DNA of 64,000 bases, from positions 320,598,283 to 320,662,282 of the forward strand of contig OZ010791.1 in the NCBI GenBank assembly GCA_963932465.1. The letters are read 5' to 3'. A program made the translations under genes and the position numbers. This DNA comes from Maratus speciosus. Taxonomy: Eukaryota; Arthropoda; Arachnida; Araneae; Salticidae. Under the pieces are notes generated by a model. It was not told where the DNA came from. It was given only the letters and a program-made list of their open reading frames with translations, and searched no databases. Positions 35,457 through 48,345 of this stretch are shown piece after piece. The first letter of the stretch is position 1, and every line of letters begins with the position of its first letter.

Positions 35457-35490
35457 GTTGTTGTTGTTGTTAATCTGGTCGGTAGTTCCA
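34870..35490 (+). repeat. diverged relatives of the Helitron-like units
   Basis: Blocks such as GGGGCACCGACATAAAATAT, TAAGTAACTACCAT and ATTTCGAATTGTTTAGAA match the 265-bp units of 24475-32033. Two T-tracts (35037 and 35428) and a GTT repeat interrupt them. The mariner at 33557-34848 lies next to this tract. Confidence 0.6.
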
Positions 35491-36777
35491 TATGTTACAC
35501 CTTAGAAACATTCCCATAAACATTAATTCTTTGTCGCATTTTTTTAGAATATGAGTTCTCTTCAATCACATGGCCATGAAGAATATGAATAAAATCCACA
35601 TCATTTTCTAAACAAAAGATAAAAATTTACAAATGTAAAAATAAATGTCTGTAAATAAAAATTTTAATCGCTTAAGGTTTATTAATGTAAAATAGGCAAA
35701 TTGACTATAATTAAAAATTTTAGTGATTAAATGTTGATTATATCTATATAACACAGAAATTATTATTTTTTAATATGGAAATATTCATAAGAACTTAAGA
35801 TAAATATATGATAATTCGTAGATAAAGTTAGTATAAATTTAGAAATATTTTCACTTTGTACATTTATTCTATAACCTTTTCAAACTAAAATTGAAATATT
35901 GTAAACTAATAATTTATTAATATCGGGTTTTAAAAGCAACTGCACATTGCAAAAAATATTATACTATTATACCTCTATGTATTAAAAAATGTATAAATAA
36001 CAATCTCTTTCGCATACTTATCTATCTCAGCTCAAAGAGATTCTTAGCTAAAAAAAAAAAAAAAAAAAAAAAAAATGGCTACACAACTGATTTTTAATTC
36101 ATTAATATTAGAAAAAAAAATCAAAATTTCATTAGTTTCGCCTTAAAAAAATACTTTATGCTTCCCCTACATTTTACATGAAACGAATTTCATTACTTAA
36201 AAGAGTTTCAGAAAATAAAACTTTATTAATTAGCAATCTTTATGCTAAGATGTTGAAGATTTGTTCTTCATTTAAAATGCTCTATATTAAAATTAATTGT
36301 ATAACAAATTTTAGTAGTTGTTCCCTTTCAAAGACATTCATTCCGTTATACATTTATTTAAGGTCATTTTTAGCATTTTTTCAGCAAACAAAAGTTTATT
36401 GATAATAATCTTTGATTCGTTTAAATCAATGGTTGAAGATGCTTATATCGAAAATAGTCTTATTTTATCAATCATTGGATAAACTGTCTAGATTCAATCT
36501 TACATATGACCGGCTGCATAGTCACCCAATGTGTTGCATTTATATTCTAAGACAACTTTTAAATATTCGAAGTAAAAAAGATGTCTAATTTTCTTGTTCA
36601 ATTAAAAGATATTCATAAAAATAGTTCTTTTAAATATCTCAATACAATTAAGAATCCTTCAATGTTTTAAGTTTTTATTATTTTAAGTGTAGTTTAACAG
36701 AAAATTGCAACAATTTGGATGCTACATTATTCCAATGCAATTTTAGCATTTTCATAAAAAAAGAGATATGCTGAATG

Positions 36778-36808
<31 letters not shown>

Positions 36809-36856
36809 ATTTGGGGTCGGGAGGATTTTGGATAGATGCCATGTTACCTGCCATTA
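35491..36856. other. AT-rich non-coding
   Basis: No gene recognised. A-tracts at 36051-36075 and 36778-36806. Confidence 0.5.
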
Positions 36857-38788
36857 TACAGGGTGTCCGATCTCAACGGTGTCCAATGGCTAATTCCTAA
36901 ACCGTTAGTCATAGACATATAGTTCCAATTACAAAAATGTTTTAAATTAGGCACAGAAACATTTTAAAAGCGATTTGGGTCAATAAAAACATTTCTTTAA
37001 AAATTACGAAATTTAATTTTTTATACGGTCCCCCGGTTCTATAAGTTATATTTAGTAAAATTTTCCTTTTACACTGACAAGTAATACAAAAAAGTCCCGT
37101 TGTTCTACGATTAAAACTGACCGAGTAATACCTGTTTAAAGTTGGAGCATATTTTTTGCTGCAAATTGGGGGTCATTCACAAATGTAGTCGAAATATAAT
37201 TTCGTCAGATATATTAAAAAATCTGTTGAGAGTAAAATTAACATTGCAATACAAATTTGAAATCTTTAGAGTCATTCTGACATATTAATGCAAAATATAC
37301 AATTTGTAATACACATTTAAGAAGAAAAAAAAACAGAATTTTTGTTAAATAAAATGATGCTAAATTAACAGCCTCAATTCTTTACAAAATAATACGTATT
37401 TTAAAATATGATTAGATTACACTAGCCTGCAAAAGTTGGGTTATGTCATGTTTTTTAGCTTTTGATAATTGATTCTTATGTATTCTGTACCGCTGAATCC
37501 GGAATTGACCTTCATTTTTAGCCGTCACATCAAATTTTTCCGCAAATTGTAAATTTCAAAGTTAAAAAGTTCAAAGTTGAAATTTAATCTCCTCCCCCAT
37601 CTCATGACACCACCCAGCTGTAAGAATCCCAAGACAAGCAAAAATATCGATTAAATTATTGAATCAAATAAAATAAAAAAAGTTTTACATATGTTTTATA
37701 GTATGTGATTTTCGCTATATTTTAACTTGCACATTTGCAAAAAAATTCTAACGTGATGGTTAAAAATGAAAGTCATTTTCAGATTTAGTGCTAAAAAGTA
37801 CGTAAAAATCAGTTATCAAAAGTTAAAAAATACAACCAACTCCTCTACTTTATAGTATCCGATTTTTGTTATTCTTTAAATTCGACAATTTATGATTTGC
37901 GAAATATCCTGACATGATAGTTAAAAATTAAGGCAATTTTCGGATTCAGTGCTAAAAAATACATAAAAGCTAAAAAACCCAACAGTCTCCGTCTTGTATT
38001 ATCTAATCTAAAGCTTTTTCATAAACTTCTTGGCGGTAATCTATTCCGAAATTTTTGGGGTTATCCTATAAAATAAGTATAAATGGTAACCACCGAAAAT
38101 CATAATAATATTAGATTGTTATCTGATTTGCGCCAGTATGTAAAATGTAATCTCATTCGGATATTTGAAAGTGGGTTAAAGTTCGAATACAAATTTTGAA
38201 CTGGAAAAACATACATAAGATCGTTGAAGTAACATAAAAGCTTATAAAAATAACATACTTTTATTAAAAGAAATCATAAAAGAAAAAGTCACAAATCCTG
38301 ACAAAATAAAACATATGTTATTTCAACCAATCTGAAACTTAATAAATGTTTACTTAATCGTAATGCTTGTACGATTTTTTTCAAATCGCAAATACACATG
38401 AAATGAGATCTTCGAATACTTTAAGCACTTGGAATATGACCCCTCAGAGCCAAGCCGAACTCATTTATTTTCAGAGCAGAAAAGTGGCATAAGTCATGCA
38501 TATTTAAAGTTTCATAACTCGCACAATTTTAGTGTCATATGAGTGGGACTTTTTTTTCTCTTACTTGTCAGTGTAATAGGAAAATTATTCTAAATATAAC
38601 TTATAGGACCGGGGGACCGTATAAAAATTTAAATTTCGTAATTTTTTAAGAAATGTTTTTATTGACCCAAATCGCTTTTAAAATATTTCTTTATCTGATT
38701 TAAAGCATTTTTCTAATTGGAACTATATGACTATGACTAACGGTTTAGGAATTAGCCATTGGACACCGTTGAGACCGGACACCCTGTA
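36857..38788. mobile_element. second long foldback element ending TACAGGGTGTCC
   Basis: TACAGGGTGTCCGATCTCAA and its complement are the ends of inverted repeats of about 210 bp that include GGTTTAGGAATTAGCCATTG-type and CGGTCCCCCGGTTCTATAAG-type blocks. Flanks carry TA. The interior has two related direct units (about 37690-37810 and 37820-37980) with ATTCAGTGCTAAAAAATAC. No coding sequence. Its arms are unlike those of 15963-17398 except at the very ends. Confidence 0.85.
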
Positions 38789-41787
38789 TAGGGGATTGAA
38801 GCCGCTACCATCTGATCAGATCTATTAAAAGCCTACTTCCTTACTGCACACTGTTTGATGCCTTTTATTTAACGAATATTTATAGTAATTTTTACGATGG
38901 TGTTCACAGTTGTGTTCTCTGAAAGCAGTATTCCATACTCGGGATATACGTTGTTGAAATTATGTGTATTTCTTTTTCCAGACGCTATATTATCGAAGAA
39001 GTCAAATAATTTACAACACCTCCATGTTCTATCTGACTCCATTCATCTATATTTTCAACTAATTATTAAAGTGATATTATCGTACGTAAATGTGCTTTTA
39101 TTCCCTGTCAAGGATAAATCATAAATGAGTGTTTTTTACTCCCCATCTGCAGAAAAGTGAAAAACAAAAAAAGAGTGAAAAAAAGGAGATCGAGCTATAT
39201 ATATATTACACCTTTATTTAACTTATAAGTCACTCATGAGATTAGTATGCATATAATAATTGTAATGCAATAAATTTTTCTTTAAACCATTGACTACTGC
39301 AACATTCTGCAGCATACTCCGAAATCAAATACTTCAACACTGCAATAAATATATTTACTTTAAAATCAGGGAACCTAAATAAATTAACAAAGATAGGCAA
39401 AAGAAAAAAAAAAGCAATTTTAACAAATTACTACGACCATTTGGAAAATGATTTTTTCAAAGACTAAAATTTAAGACATAAAAAATCGCACGGAGTTGAT
39501 CATACATTACGTACGTCATTTTTCGGTACTGTAATTTTTTTAATTTCTACGGAGCTAGTCATACATTACGTACGCCATGGATTAAACATTTATATTCCTA
39601 GACCAATTTTAAATGAAATTTCATTCTTAAACTTCTAAACATCCCAAAATATTACTTTTTACACCGTCGTATATAGAAAAAAAAAATGTCCTTTTAAATG
39701 CAACTTGTTTGAAAGCTGTATCTCAATATGTTTTTGAGTTATTATTATTATTTTTTGTAGTTTTTATTACTTTTTTGTCATAGTGGCAACACAAGTATCC
39801 ATCTCGGTTGAAAGTAAAGGGAAAACACATAGTACTGTACAGACCAATCAGAAAACGAATAAAATGCGGATTCAACCAATAAAAAGCTTCAGATATGTTT
39901 TTGATAAGACAATAACCATTTTTCCAAATGGTTAAAATTCATATTTCTTTATATTATAAAGGATAAACGTATTCGAGAGTAATGCTGAGGTCAACTTGAT
40001 GTTGTCAACAGCAGACGATAAAATTTTACTTTTACTTCAATATTTTAACCTTCTAATCATCGCATCTTTTCAATTCTCATACCGTAGAATAGAGAAAAAA
40101 TATACTTACAAATACAATTTTTTTCTAAATAGTATTTCAATTTGTTTGAAATCTGTATCAAAATTTATTCATTTTTTATGTTTTTTTAAATAATTTTCAA
40201 GCATGAATTAACTTTTTGTACGTCTTTATCGCTAGTAGACGATTATGAAAGATAAATCCGTTTGCAATTAACTTAATATAAATACTTCAGCATTTGTTTC
40301 AGGCCTGTATTCCATAATGAAGTTAAAACTTAATTAATATCAATAAAACATTAAATAATATAAATAAAACATTAAATAATATAAATAAAACAGAAATTTA
40401 ACAGACAGGTATCAAACTAGACGATTAAATAACTTAAGTAATCAGAATAAAGAAGGACTGCTGCGAAATCTTTGACGATTTCTTTGCTATTAACTCTTAG
40501 GAAAGAATTATTTTTAATGCATTTCAAAATTGCAATTATTTGAATGCAAAATTGATATTTTTGAAACAAAAATGTTTTTCGGTCACGTTAGTGGGCAATC
40601 AAAAAAATATACATCAGGGGTTCGTACTTGTCCTGAAATTTCCAGACCAGGAAATTGTTCGGTGCCAATACTTTCTTATAGAAAATCTCTTCTTAAATGA
40701 GGCGAAAATGTGCACATTTAATCTAATTTTCAAACAGCGTACGACCTCTGTATTATATGTTAATATAAGAAAATGGTTTTCCTTTATGTTCAGCCCAGGA
40801 GGTCCGGGTTGGATGTCATACTTTCTATAATACCTAATTTAATTTACCCTTTTTATTTAAACAACGTAAATTACTTGTATCACAAATGAGAAAATTATTT
40901 TCGTTCATGTATTTTTTAAGAGTAAGGAAAAACATATTAGCATATTCTTTTGTAATTGCGACTTTAAAAGATTTTATATTAGTAGAAATTGTATTTTATA
41001 TGGTAAAAAAAAACACCTTATTTATATTTTTCCCCTTTGTTGTTCATTTAATATTAAAAAATATTCTATTTTCAAATTATATAAAAAATACTTTACACTA
41101 TTACAAGCTTGAAAATATTCTATTTTACATTTGAAAAAATATCTTAGAAATATTTCTGCAAAACATGTTTTAAAGTATATTTGACCAAAGTACATATAGG
41201 AATACTGATCATTATAAAATTATGTTGTTCAAATAAAGCCATCAATGCTTTTGTGAATATTTTTAACATGATATAAAGACTTTCAACGAAACATTCGCAA
41301 GAGTGTTTTGTTTTTTAAAAAATACGCATGCATATTGCTGATGAATTTAACATACATATAGCGGCTCAAACAATGATATTCAACAGAAAACTCCAAAGAT
41401 GTATTTCCTTATGTCATATTAGAAAAAAAGTACGAACTCTGATCAGATAATAAGGTTTTAGAGTATATGACAAACTCAGAATATGAATAAAAAATCGAAT
41501 TTCCGTTTAGGACTTTATGCAGAGGAAAATGCACAGAAGTAAAAGGAAGTAATACATTTTATGGATTTTCAATGTAAAATTTTATATGAATTTATGACAG
41601 TCTAAAATTGAACAACATTTTACTGGAAAATACTCAGTATGCATTTCTGAAATTAATCTTTACAAGCATTCTAGATTCCATACATTAAAATTTAAAATTA
41701 ATTTAATGTTTTTTATAACTGTGTAATAAAATAAACTGTTTTTGAGGAAAGATGTGAGAAATGTTCAATTTATATTAATTTTGGAAC
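38789..41787. other. non-coding, about 3 kb
   Basis: No recognisable gene. At 39483-39580 a block of about 55-60 bp containing CATACATTACGTACG is duplicated in tandem. Frames at 38897, 39996, 40540 and 40886 have no family resemblance. Confidence 0.5.
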
Positions 41788-42008
41788 TACAGAGATGTTA
41801 AATTAAACTGACGGTACTCAGAGGCTGATAACTCCGGTTTTACTGAATGGACCTGAATGAAACTGCAGATGTATGTTATGTAGATAATGCGGCCGATGTT
41901 TTCGTTAAAAAAGTTTTAAATTTCGCCCCCCGGTGGCGTTTTAACAATGTAAATTGAAAGATAATTCAAAAATCAAAGAATAACGGAATATTTTATTGAA
42001 TTACACAG

Positions 42009-42680
42009 CTGTGTGCTCTATGTGCATACATTGTAGGTCAAGAATATGCTGAAAGCATACCACCGCGTTATCAACGACCGCACGCAACATATCAGTAGGA
42101 ATGAGGGAGACATGCCGTACGATGCTAACTTTCAAGTCCGCTAAGTGAGTTACACATCCGGGATAAACATGCTCTTTGAGAAAACCGAACAGTCAGAAGT
42201 TACATGTGTTCAGATATGGTGACATTACTGGCCAGGAAATCGGGAAAGTATGCGAGTTGACACGTTCATCAGAGAAGTTGGCTTGAATCACATTATTTAC
42301 ACATCTCGCCGTATGAGAAGTTGCTCTATCTTGCATGAATATTGTGGTAGTCAAACAACCTCTTTGTCTTAACGCTAGGACAACATGATTCTCCAGGAGT
42401 CTGCTGTATCGGTCATCTATTACTGTACGCCTAACAAACCCCTTCGTTGTGACTTCCTCGAAAAAATACAGACCCAAAATAAAATTCACCGTGAATCCAT
42501 ACCAAGCCGTGACGTATGGGAATGTAGTGGCTGTTCTTGCACGGCACGAGGATTGGTTGAACCCCATATGCCGCAGCTGTGTGTTCACAGCACCTCCTAA
42601 GTGATTAAAAATGAGCTTCATCTGTCCAAAAGGTATGGGGCATTTTCACAATCTTATGAATTTTAAGTCCCTGAATAATA
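42009..42680 (-). pseudogene. transposase catalytic domain, broken
   Basis: Minus-strand reading gives PHTFWTDEAHF (first catalytic Asp), a one-base frameshift, NHLGGAVNTQLRHMGFNQ, VTAWYGFTVNFILGLYFFEE, then IFMQDRATSH (second Asp). SPYLNTCNF follows, with a TGA where the family has Trp, then LFGFLKEHVYPGCV, a helical tail and TAA at 42009. This is a mariner/Tc1-superfamily DDD/E transposase of the arthropod group whose N-terminus carries a DUF4817-like HTH. The third acidic residue (P-C-D-F-W in relatives) is Asn here. One frameshift, one nonsense codon and a lost catalytic residue make it inactive. Confidence 0.9.
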
Positions 42681-43377
42681 ATTTTTATTTTAGTACATAT
42701 TCTTGTGGGGTTTTTTTATTTCATATACTAAAGAACATCCCATTGTATGATTGTATAACAATATTAACGAGATAAATAAGTTTTGGACGATGTTGGGGGT
42801 CCAAATACCAGGAAAACACCTATACTGTCCCGTGTCCCTGATGCTGATTTTTAAGTTCGGAGCTGTCTGTATAAAATTGTTTCACTAAAAGAAATTCAAT
42901 GTAATTTTTTTTTCCGAAACTGAGAAAATTGTTTTATATAAATATGTAGCAAACAATTAACCTGTACACATTTATATGGTTGACATTATTTTTTGAACTC
43001 TGTCCCTGGCTTTTAGATTCCTTACCGTCCCTCTTGCTAAACGTATACAGAAACTCACTTCAGATGCAGCCACAGAATTTTTTTCAAGTTTTTTCTCGTA
43101 TGCTAGAGAAAGAATGTCTAAAATTCTTTGACAGAAAATTTACTGCATAATTTAAATCAGCATTTAAATATCAATTTCAAGCATCGTTGCTTTATTGGTA
43201 GTCTTACCGTCCCCAAGGTTTATTCCTGCACGTTTCGACGTAAACATTTTTTTCTTATTTAATCGAATGTAAATAACTGTTCCTAAAAATAAATGAACAT
43301 TGTGGCTATAACATAGTCTTAACATGATTTGCCTAAGAAATAGTGGTAATTTCCCTTACCGTCCCATCCTTTTTTTT

Positions 43378-43480
43378 TCCATTGCTGTCCTTTTTTTCCC
43401 TATACCATCCCTTTTTTTCCACAACCGTCCCTTTTTCCCTATACCATCCCTTTTATTACCTTCCGTCCCTTCTTTAACAC
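43378..43480 (+). repeat. pyrimidine-rich degenerate repeat
   Basis: About five units of CCCTTTTTTTCCNNNACCGT/ATACCATCC. TACCGTCCC also appears singly near 43024 and 43206. Confidence 0.65.
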
Positions 43481-43849
43481 CCCTTTAAGACAATTTTAGC
43501 CAAAATTTTGTACTAAAAATACTACATTGTTATTATTTCTTATTATAATATCCGATGAGTACTATCCAAATTCATTATAAGTAAAAATTTAGAAGAAAAT
43601 AAAAAGTTATAGTGGTAAAATGGTAAGTAAAATTAAAATCGCAAGTTCAACTTAAACCTCAGTTAAATTAAAAAAAAAATTCGTTGACCATTTTTTCTTT
43701 TTTTCTTTTTTGAATCATTAAGGCATTCGTGTATCAGCTCAAAATGTTATTTTAGCAAGTTTAATTTCACCATATTTTTCTCCCGAAAGTCAAAAGACTG
43801 TGAGAATTCCCGATATGCGGTGGCCAGTACTCATCCCTCGCACCCTCAC

Positions 43850-43850
<1 letters not shown>

Positions 43851-43893
<43 letters not shown>
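43851..43893 (+). repeat. (A)43 tract
   Basis: Longest homopolymer of the window. It could be the tail of a retroposed sequence to its left, but no target duplication was found. Confidence 0.9.
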
Positions 43894-43895
<2 letters not shown>

Positions 43896-45449
43896 CGTGC
43901 AGCATGATTTTGCAGTTTCAACTGTTGCACTATATGCATCTTTTAAGGATAGGGCTTCAGAATTTTGCGTAAAATCTTGCGCATGGTAACGAACATAGTA
44001 TCAAATGCTCGTGCTCATGAGCGACCACTTACAGTAGAATTTGAAGAATTTACAGTGCTGGAACGCTGTATGCACATTGATTTAATTATAATAAAATTTA
44101 TTAATTTAAAAGATATATTTAATTCCAGCATAGAGAAAAAATTAGGAAATTGGAATCCAGCAAGTGTATATGCAGTGAGAGTTCGTATAGTTAATGAGCA
44201 CCATGATTCTGGACTCTCATAGTGCATTTTAAAATTAAAATGCTATTGAATTACTTAAATTGCTTAAGTTAAAATTAAACGCGTTGTGTGATTTCGTTTT
44301 ACGAGAAGTCTTATGAATCACACAGGGATCATAGGTGATCATGAAGAGCTTTAGTTTAATTAATATTTCGGCCAATAATTTACAACCTGCACTCTAATAA
44401 TATTACCAATTCCTAAAATAACAAAATAGCAAATTAGACTTAAAGCAGAAAATAAATAAAGCAAAATTTAATACAAATAAAGAGTTTATTTACATATATT
44501 AACATGTTATTAAGAATTTTTGAAAATTGAAATATCCTAAAAACATCAGGCTAAAATGAATGCTTTAAGATATATTACAATTTCAAATTAAGAATAATTA
44601 TATTATCACGTATGTTAATTGAATAAATGATAGTAAGATTAGAGCTATTTTCACTCTATAACTAAGTTGTGCAAAAGTTGCAATCTCATAAATGTTCAAA
44701 CGAACTGCTAAAAATAATATTTTATGCTTTGATGATAACTGAGTTCTGGGTCCTCTCCTTGACATCTCCTGGGTCGTCCATGCGGAAGTATCCGTCTATG
44801 GTGATGAGTATTTTTTAATCATGCAATAAGTCTATGATCCAGAAGTTACCTCAATGGTAATAGGCCAGTTATTATGCTCAAAGACTCAAGGAGTCAAAAT
44901 TTCTGGAATTTATTCTTCCTTCAAAAGGAAACATACGCAATGTATATTATCACAAGCATGATGGTCGCTCTAAAACTTTTCTTAACTGAACTGAAAAAAA
45001 ATATTTTCTCTGAAAGACAGAATGAAGTATACTCTGTACCCTCCGCCCAAAAGAAAAATACATTTTTCCCATTGGATGGTGAGATAAGTGTATGTGTATA
45101 CCCACTCACAGAATTACAATACATGCATAATTTCCTTAAAATTTGCATATTTACTCCACCTACATGACTTATAACCTGCGTGACTTCTTTCTCGAATATT
45201 TATTAATCACTCTTGTCATCTCTTTATTGGTGTTCAATAGCTGAATACTTTTAGATGACAGAGGTATTTTTAAACGTATATGGTGCATTTTGTTCACTAC
45301 ATTAATGCACAGAAAATTTATGAGAACTGAATTTTAATTCCCGAAATTCTTCTTTTTTATTGCAATGTCACTCTAAAGTTCTAACAATTTTGAAGTCTAA
45401 TTTTTCTATAAGTTGCATGTATGTTGAAATGTGTAAATTGTATTATAAC

Positions 45450-45657
45450 AGCTCAGCGCAGATGTTTCAGCTGTTGCAATTTCAACTTCCTAAACAATCT
45501 CCGGCTAAGTTGCACGTCGTCCTCTTCCCGTTGCAACATCAAGAGAACCAGTTTTTTGAAATTTACGAATCATACATTTAACTGCATTTATGGACATGAG
45601 TCCTCTCCTTAAGTTTTTCACACATCGATAAGCATGGAGGGTTGCCGAAGCTATGAG
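45450..45657 (-). pseudogene. transposase N-terminal HTH fragment
   Basis: Reads ASATLHAYRCVKNLRRG, then LMSINAVKCMIRKFQKTG, SLDVATGRGRRAT and, after a stop, PEIV. This is the helix-turn-helix DNA-binding part of the same transposase whose catalytic part is at 42009-42680, in the same orientation and just inside the right inverted repeat. Two in-frame TAG codons break it. About 100 residues that should join the two halves are not found. Confidence 0.8.
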
Positions 45658-45695
45658 CCTGTGAGTACCGTCAGTTTAATTTTAATCACCCTGTA

Positions 45696-48006
45696 CATAG
45701 CAGTTGCTAAATATTAGTAAGCCTGCGAGTTACAGCAGGGATTAATTTGAGCCGGAGCACACCAGAACTCAGCTCCGGTACTTCAAAGTTTTTTTAAATA
45801 TTGGCCGAAATTCACCGAAGCTTATAAAAACAGGGCTATGCAGCCCACTACAATAGCGTTTCGGAAAAACCAGAGCCCAAATTACCATTTCCAATCCCTC
45901 TCATCTCCATGTTTTTGCATTTTTTTCTACCAAAACACTTACACGTGACATAATCTGTCGCACACGTAGAAGCTGGAGATGAAGCGAGCTTAATTTTTAT
46001 AACGGTCTTTGGGCTTGGGTGAGCTCGAACTCAGCCTGTCTTACATTAAAAATTTATTTATTCATTTATTTTTTAAGTACTTTTCCTCTTTAAAAATTAC
46101 ATAGTCCATTCCAGATCACTTTAATACTCTTTTGATCAGAATGCAGTGGAGACGGAAAGCTTTTTTTTTCCTATTCTTGTGATATTTTCAAATTTATCTC
46201 TAGCATTGATGGCGGCGACGTGTTGATATGGCGCCATTCAAGAGAGCGAAAAATAAATTTGCTTTCCGTTCAATTTTCTTTTGTGACAGTAGGATATTTT
46301 TTAATTGGATTGTTGTTGTTTTTTAATTGAATATCTAACATGAAAAATATTTTCTTTTGTTTTTAGTCAACGAGCATCAGCTTGAGGTTTTGTTTGTTTG
46401 AAGTTTTTAGTTTTCTATTGTGTATGAGTATGAAATTAACTTTAGTGATTTTTTTATTTATTTGTTCTCATGAATGCTGTCCATGCTAAGGCTCTGCTTT
46501 GCAGATTTACGAAGTCACTTTCATTTGTAGATATAATTACCATGTATTTTGTTATTCTGGTAGAAATGGTTCGAGCAGTGTTTAGCGTTTTTCTATAAAA
46601 GCATCGAATCTTCCTTTTTGTGTTAACACTACTTTCGAATCACAATCCTTACCTTATTTAATTTCAGAATTCAGCTATTAATTAACACCAAAATTAGACA
46701 AAGATTTCTGTTCGGAAGAAGTATAAACTAAAAAATGGAATAGTTGACAGTTAGATATATTTTTAATATTTAATTTTCTAAAAAAATGAAATGGTTTAAA
46801 TTTTGCAAATAATGTATGAAATATAAATATGCGGATTGGGGTGACGGCGGACATGCTACTGTTTTAGTACTGCAGAATATTAGGGCCTCGCTACTTTTTT
46901 TTGTTAAAAATTAAGCCCTGCGTTACAGGTAATGTTTAGGTAGATAAACAAGCTACTGTCTTCCACATTATTATCCAGTAACTTATAGAGAATATTATAA
47001 TAATTTTGAAATTTGAAAAATATTTTTAATGTATTCAAATCTCGCAAATGATCAAAATAAGAAATATAAAGATTAATATTAGTAATGATGCGCATTACAG
47101 GAAAAGAAACTACACTTATTAATGAGTTGTTATCTTCAATATTTCTAAATTTCGAATTATTATTAAATCTTCTTGCATAATTAAATAAATTTGCAATAAA
47201 TATTTATACATGCAGTCATTCTACACACTACACATTTAAATTTTAAAAAAAATATTTATATATACTGAATCTTAGTTAAAAGTAATTTATCATTTAATGA
47301 CTTAAAATGTAAACGAGAGTAATATTAATTAAAAAAATAGATTTACAAGATGTTAGAAATATTTAAGTGAGTATATAACAAGGAAAATAAATAATTGCTG
47401 GCGCAAGTTTTTCCATTACAGGAAACAGTTATATTGATGAGTGAGTAAAACAATAAATCTTTTATTTTAAATATTTCAATTATTATTAAACCTGCTTGAA
47501 TATTTAAATGAAATTTAAAAGTAATTATATCTCAAATATATAAATTAAGTAATCGCAATTATGTAAATGGAATTTACCTAATGTAAAGTTTATTAATATT
47601 GAGAGCGAATTTAATAATCTTAACTGCTGTGGTGTGTTCTTTCTACTCCCTTACAACACGGTCAGCTGCAGAAAAGTATACAAAAACTTCCGTTCAAAGT
47701 AACAAAATGCTAACAACACTGTTATAAAAAAATCTTCATAATCTAGAAAAATTAATGTAACCGCGAGCGAAAATATATGAAAACCACTTCCGAAATACTT
47801 CGAATTCAAACATTATTCCCCATGTTTAGAAACCGCAAAAACTAATCATTTTTGAAATTTAAAGAAGCATTTATACAGCAAAATTTCTTTTCCTTTCACA
47901 GATGTTCGGAAAAGCTTCAAGGTATTATTTATAGTCTATAATGCAATACATTCAACCCGGAATATAGGTTTTTTGGATGCTACCAATTCTGAAGTAAACA
48001 GTTTCA
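45696..48006. other. non-coding
   Basis: CAGGGATTAATTTGAGCCGG near 45736 looks like one end of a dispersed repeat, without a partner. GATGGCGGCGACG at 46209 resembles a YY1-type motif, but no exon follows. Nothing else recognised. Confidence 0.45.
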
Positions 48007-48345
48007 CTAGATTAATTTTAACACAATTATTTTAATTGGTAAATAAATCATATTAGATGTAAATTTCCAACTGGGCGAAAAATAACCCGACCAGGATTTG
48101 AATTCGAACCAGGGATCTCCTGGCCGAAGCCGCCAGCGCTCTACCATGTGAGCTACCCCGGACGAATCTGATGGAACTTCCTCACCCAGTTAACCTTAAT
48201 GATCATAGCATCTGGTCAGAAACCTGGTTCAGCTCAACAGAATAAATCTCAGGTAATGGAACTCCTGAAATCACTGGATACGTAATTGCACTAGTTTAAT
48301 TTTAACACAATTATTCTAATTGGTAAATAAATCATTTTTACATCT
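48007..48345 (-). mobile_element. tRNA-derived SINE unit between 46-bp direct repeats
   Basis: A block of about 46 bp (TTAATTTTAACACAATTATT and following) is present at 48011 and again at 48294, flanking about 240 bp that holds a tRNA-like sequence. This may be a target duplication, unusually long, or a tandem duplication of about 283 bp. The remaining unit sequence (GAACTTCCTCACCCAG, AACCTGGTTCAGCTCAAC) is unrecognised. Confidence 0.6.
48084..48163 (-). pseudogene. tRNA-like pseudogene / SINE head
   Basis: Minus-strand TCCGGGGTAGCTCACATGG is an acceptor stem plus A box; GAGC closes the D arm. A CTGGC/GCCAG anticodon stem encloses the loop GGCTTCG, and GGTTCGAATTC is a B-box-like T arm. The T arm carries a small insertion (TCAAAT) and the loop lacks U33, so this is not a working tRNA. 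Loop position would give anticodon CTT (Lys-like), but the assignment is weak. A and B boxes may still allow RNA polymerase III transcription. Confidence 0.7.

Larger units (their letters stand above)
42690..45440. other. unrelated DNA between the transposase halves
   Basis: Contains a pyrimidine-rich tract with repeated CCCTTTTTTTCC/TACCGTCCC (43378-43480), a 43-base A-tract (43851-43893) and a GC-richer stretch at about 44745-44800. Frames at 43965-44222 (+) and 44874-45167 (+) are unrecognised. No insertion ends could be set. Confidence 0.5.
41788..45695 (-). mobile_element. mariner-related transposon split by about 2.8 kb
   Basis: The left end TACAGAGATGTTAAATTAAA and the right end in reverse complement (TACAGGGTGATTAAAATT) lead into a shared ACTGACGGTACTCA. 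The inverted repeats are about 45 bp and carry TA at both ends. Transposase halves lie on the minus strand next to the two ends (N-terminal at 45657-45450, C-terminal at 42680-42009). About 2.8 kb between them is unrelated, so the element was interrupted and has lost some central coding sequence. Confidence 0.85.

Noticed and set aside
42385..42600. Plus-strand frame of 71 codons
   Set aside because: Antisense shadow of the transposase pseudogene at 42009-42680.
43965..44222. 85-codon plus frame overlapping a 70-codon minus frame
   Set aside because: No recognisable motif on either strand, no splice sites that fit, and it lies inside the transposon interruption.
44745..44800. GC-richer block with minus-strand ATG (MDDPGDVKERTQNSV) as a first exon
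   Set aside because: The frame ends after 16 codons with no donor in phase, and other frames look equally plausible; no family recognised.
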